Assembly: GCA_964528825.1 (NCBI GenBank)
Contig: CAZGVB010000022.1
Span: 1-23,649 of the forward strand
From: RGIG5612 sp964528825
Lineage (GTDB): Bacteria; Bacillota; Clostridia; Lachnospirales; Lachnospiraceae
Length of the DNA stretch: 23,649 nucleotides
Direction of reading: 5' to 3'
Shown here piece after piece: positions 23,077-23,649 of the stretch. Under the pieces are notes generated by a model that was given only the letters and a program-made list of their open reading frames with translations, was not told where the DNA came from and made no database searches. How positions within the stretch are numbered: position 1 is the first letter of the stretch; every line of letters begins with the position of its first letter. The translations under genes and the position numbers were made by a program.

Positions 23077-23640
23077 TCATGAATGGGAACCTATAAACGA
23101 AAATGATTTTGAGACCATGTCCGGTAAAGGCGCATCAAGCCCTCCACCTGATGATGCCATTGAAGAGGCGGCACCGTGGAGGAAATCAAGAACAGACTCA
23201 TCGAACTCGGCTTTCCGAAAGATGTTTTGAACGATCTTGCGCCGGAAGACATCGCAGCTTGTGACGGTGCCCTACAGGTTGTCGTTGACATCACAGATGA
23301 GGCTGTGGAGACCTTCGCTGCCCCATACTATTCTCTTGAAAATAAAACTTATACATCAAATAAGCCTTATACACCTGACAGCATTTTCTGGGGTGAACAA
23401 ACGAGCACCGATGTCTTTGCAACTTTTTCTATGCCAAAGGATGGGGAAAACTATCGCGGCTATATTGCTTATCCTATTTTGGAGATGCAGGATGGCTATA
23501 CCATCAGCAGTTGGGTCAATTACACTCATCAACGCAGCCGGTTCCAGTATCCTGTAATGACGGCAATGGAAAAGAGAATGTCAAACAGCAATAATAGTGC
23601 CGGAGCGTTTATAACAGTTTGTGAGGAACTTCAATTCTAG
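23069..23640 (+). pseudogene. Frameshifted or internally deleted hypothetical protein gene
   Basis: ATG 23069 has an excellent AGGAGGTG ribosome binding site and opens a frame (MSNHEWEPINENDFETMSGK) that ends after 53 codons. The continuation is in another frame from GTG 23176: 154 residues starting VEEIKNRLIELGFPKDVLND and ending at TAG 23640. At the junction (23174-23186) the bases CCGTGGAGGAAATC can be read either as P-W-R-K or as V-E-E-I. I recall clostridial proteins of about 500 residues that begin and continue like these two pieces with a membrane domain between them. An internal deletion at a short shared sequence is therefore a plausible history. The second part has its own possible GAGG site and could be translated separately. 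Function unknown. Confidence 0.5.
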
Positions 23641-23649
23641 GAAACGGAT

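Overview
The window looks like chromosome from an anaerobic Gram-positive Clostridia member, most probably Lachnospiraceae. Evidence: a clostridial-order rnfCDGEAB operon, a phosphoketolase, a BY-kinase type polysaccharide operon (CpsC/CpsD/CpsB plus a membrane dehydratase), a phosphocholine (lic) operon, strong AGGAGG-type ribosome binding sites, several TTG starts and moderate GC content. The family assignment is inferred from gene content; no 16S rRNA, tRNA, CRISPR array or complete mobile element was seen. Two runs of exactly 100 N (10855-10954 and 13893-13992) are scaffold gaps of placeholder length.

Layout. 1-1340 (minus): the N-terminal 446 residues of phosphoketolase, cut by the window edge and carrying its own promoter. 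1442-6434 (minus): the six-gene Rnf complex (C, D, G, E, A, B in transcription order), with tightly overlapping genes, a good promoter and a 45-bp AT-rich palindrome at the predicted transcription start. 6657-11456 (minus): five housekeeping or regulatory genes, namely an SDR oxidoreductase, an MBL/beta-CASP nuclease-like protein, a LOG-family phosphoribohydrolase, 5-formyltetrahydrofolate cyclo-ligase and a LysR regulator that spans the first gap. 11820-13766 (plus): an Fe-S flavoenzyme of the 2,4-dienoyl-CoA/enoate reductase family, divergent from the LysR gene. Their shared 363-bp intergenic region holds three degenerate ~33-bp repeats and two dyads. 13993-15084 (minus): holA (DNA polymerase III delta), its 3' end lost in the second gap. 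It is preceded by a possible 45-codon ORF built on a 12-bp tandem repeat and overlapping the holA start by ATGA.

15565-19886 (plus): a surface-polysaccharide operon: chain-length/kinase adaptor, tyrosine kinase, PHP-type tyrosine phosphatase and a membrane nucleotide-sugar 4,6-dehydratase. It ends without any glycosyltransferase because it meets the convergent lic operon, overlapping licB by 37 bp. 19850-22723 (minus): licC, licA and licB in transcription order (phosphocholine cytidylyltransferase, choline kinase, choline permease), which would supply CDP-choline for decorating surface polymers. No licD transferase is in the window. LicC carries a C-terminal tail that resembles the start of a choline-kinase N-lobe. 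22933-23640 (plus): debris of what looks like a sigma factor followed by a partner gene, broken by a frameshift that may mark an internal deletion.

Most of the window is ordinary core and surface-polysaccharide biology. I found no convincing new defence or mobile system. The items most worth checking are the rnf promoter palindrome, the LicC tail, the tandem-repeat small ORF before holA, the iterons before the flavoenzyme gene, and the decayed locus at the right end.
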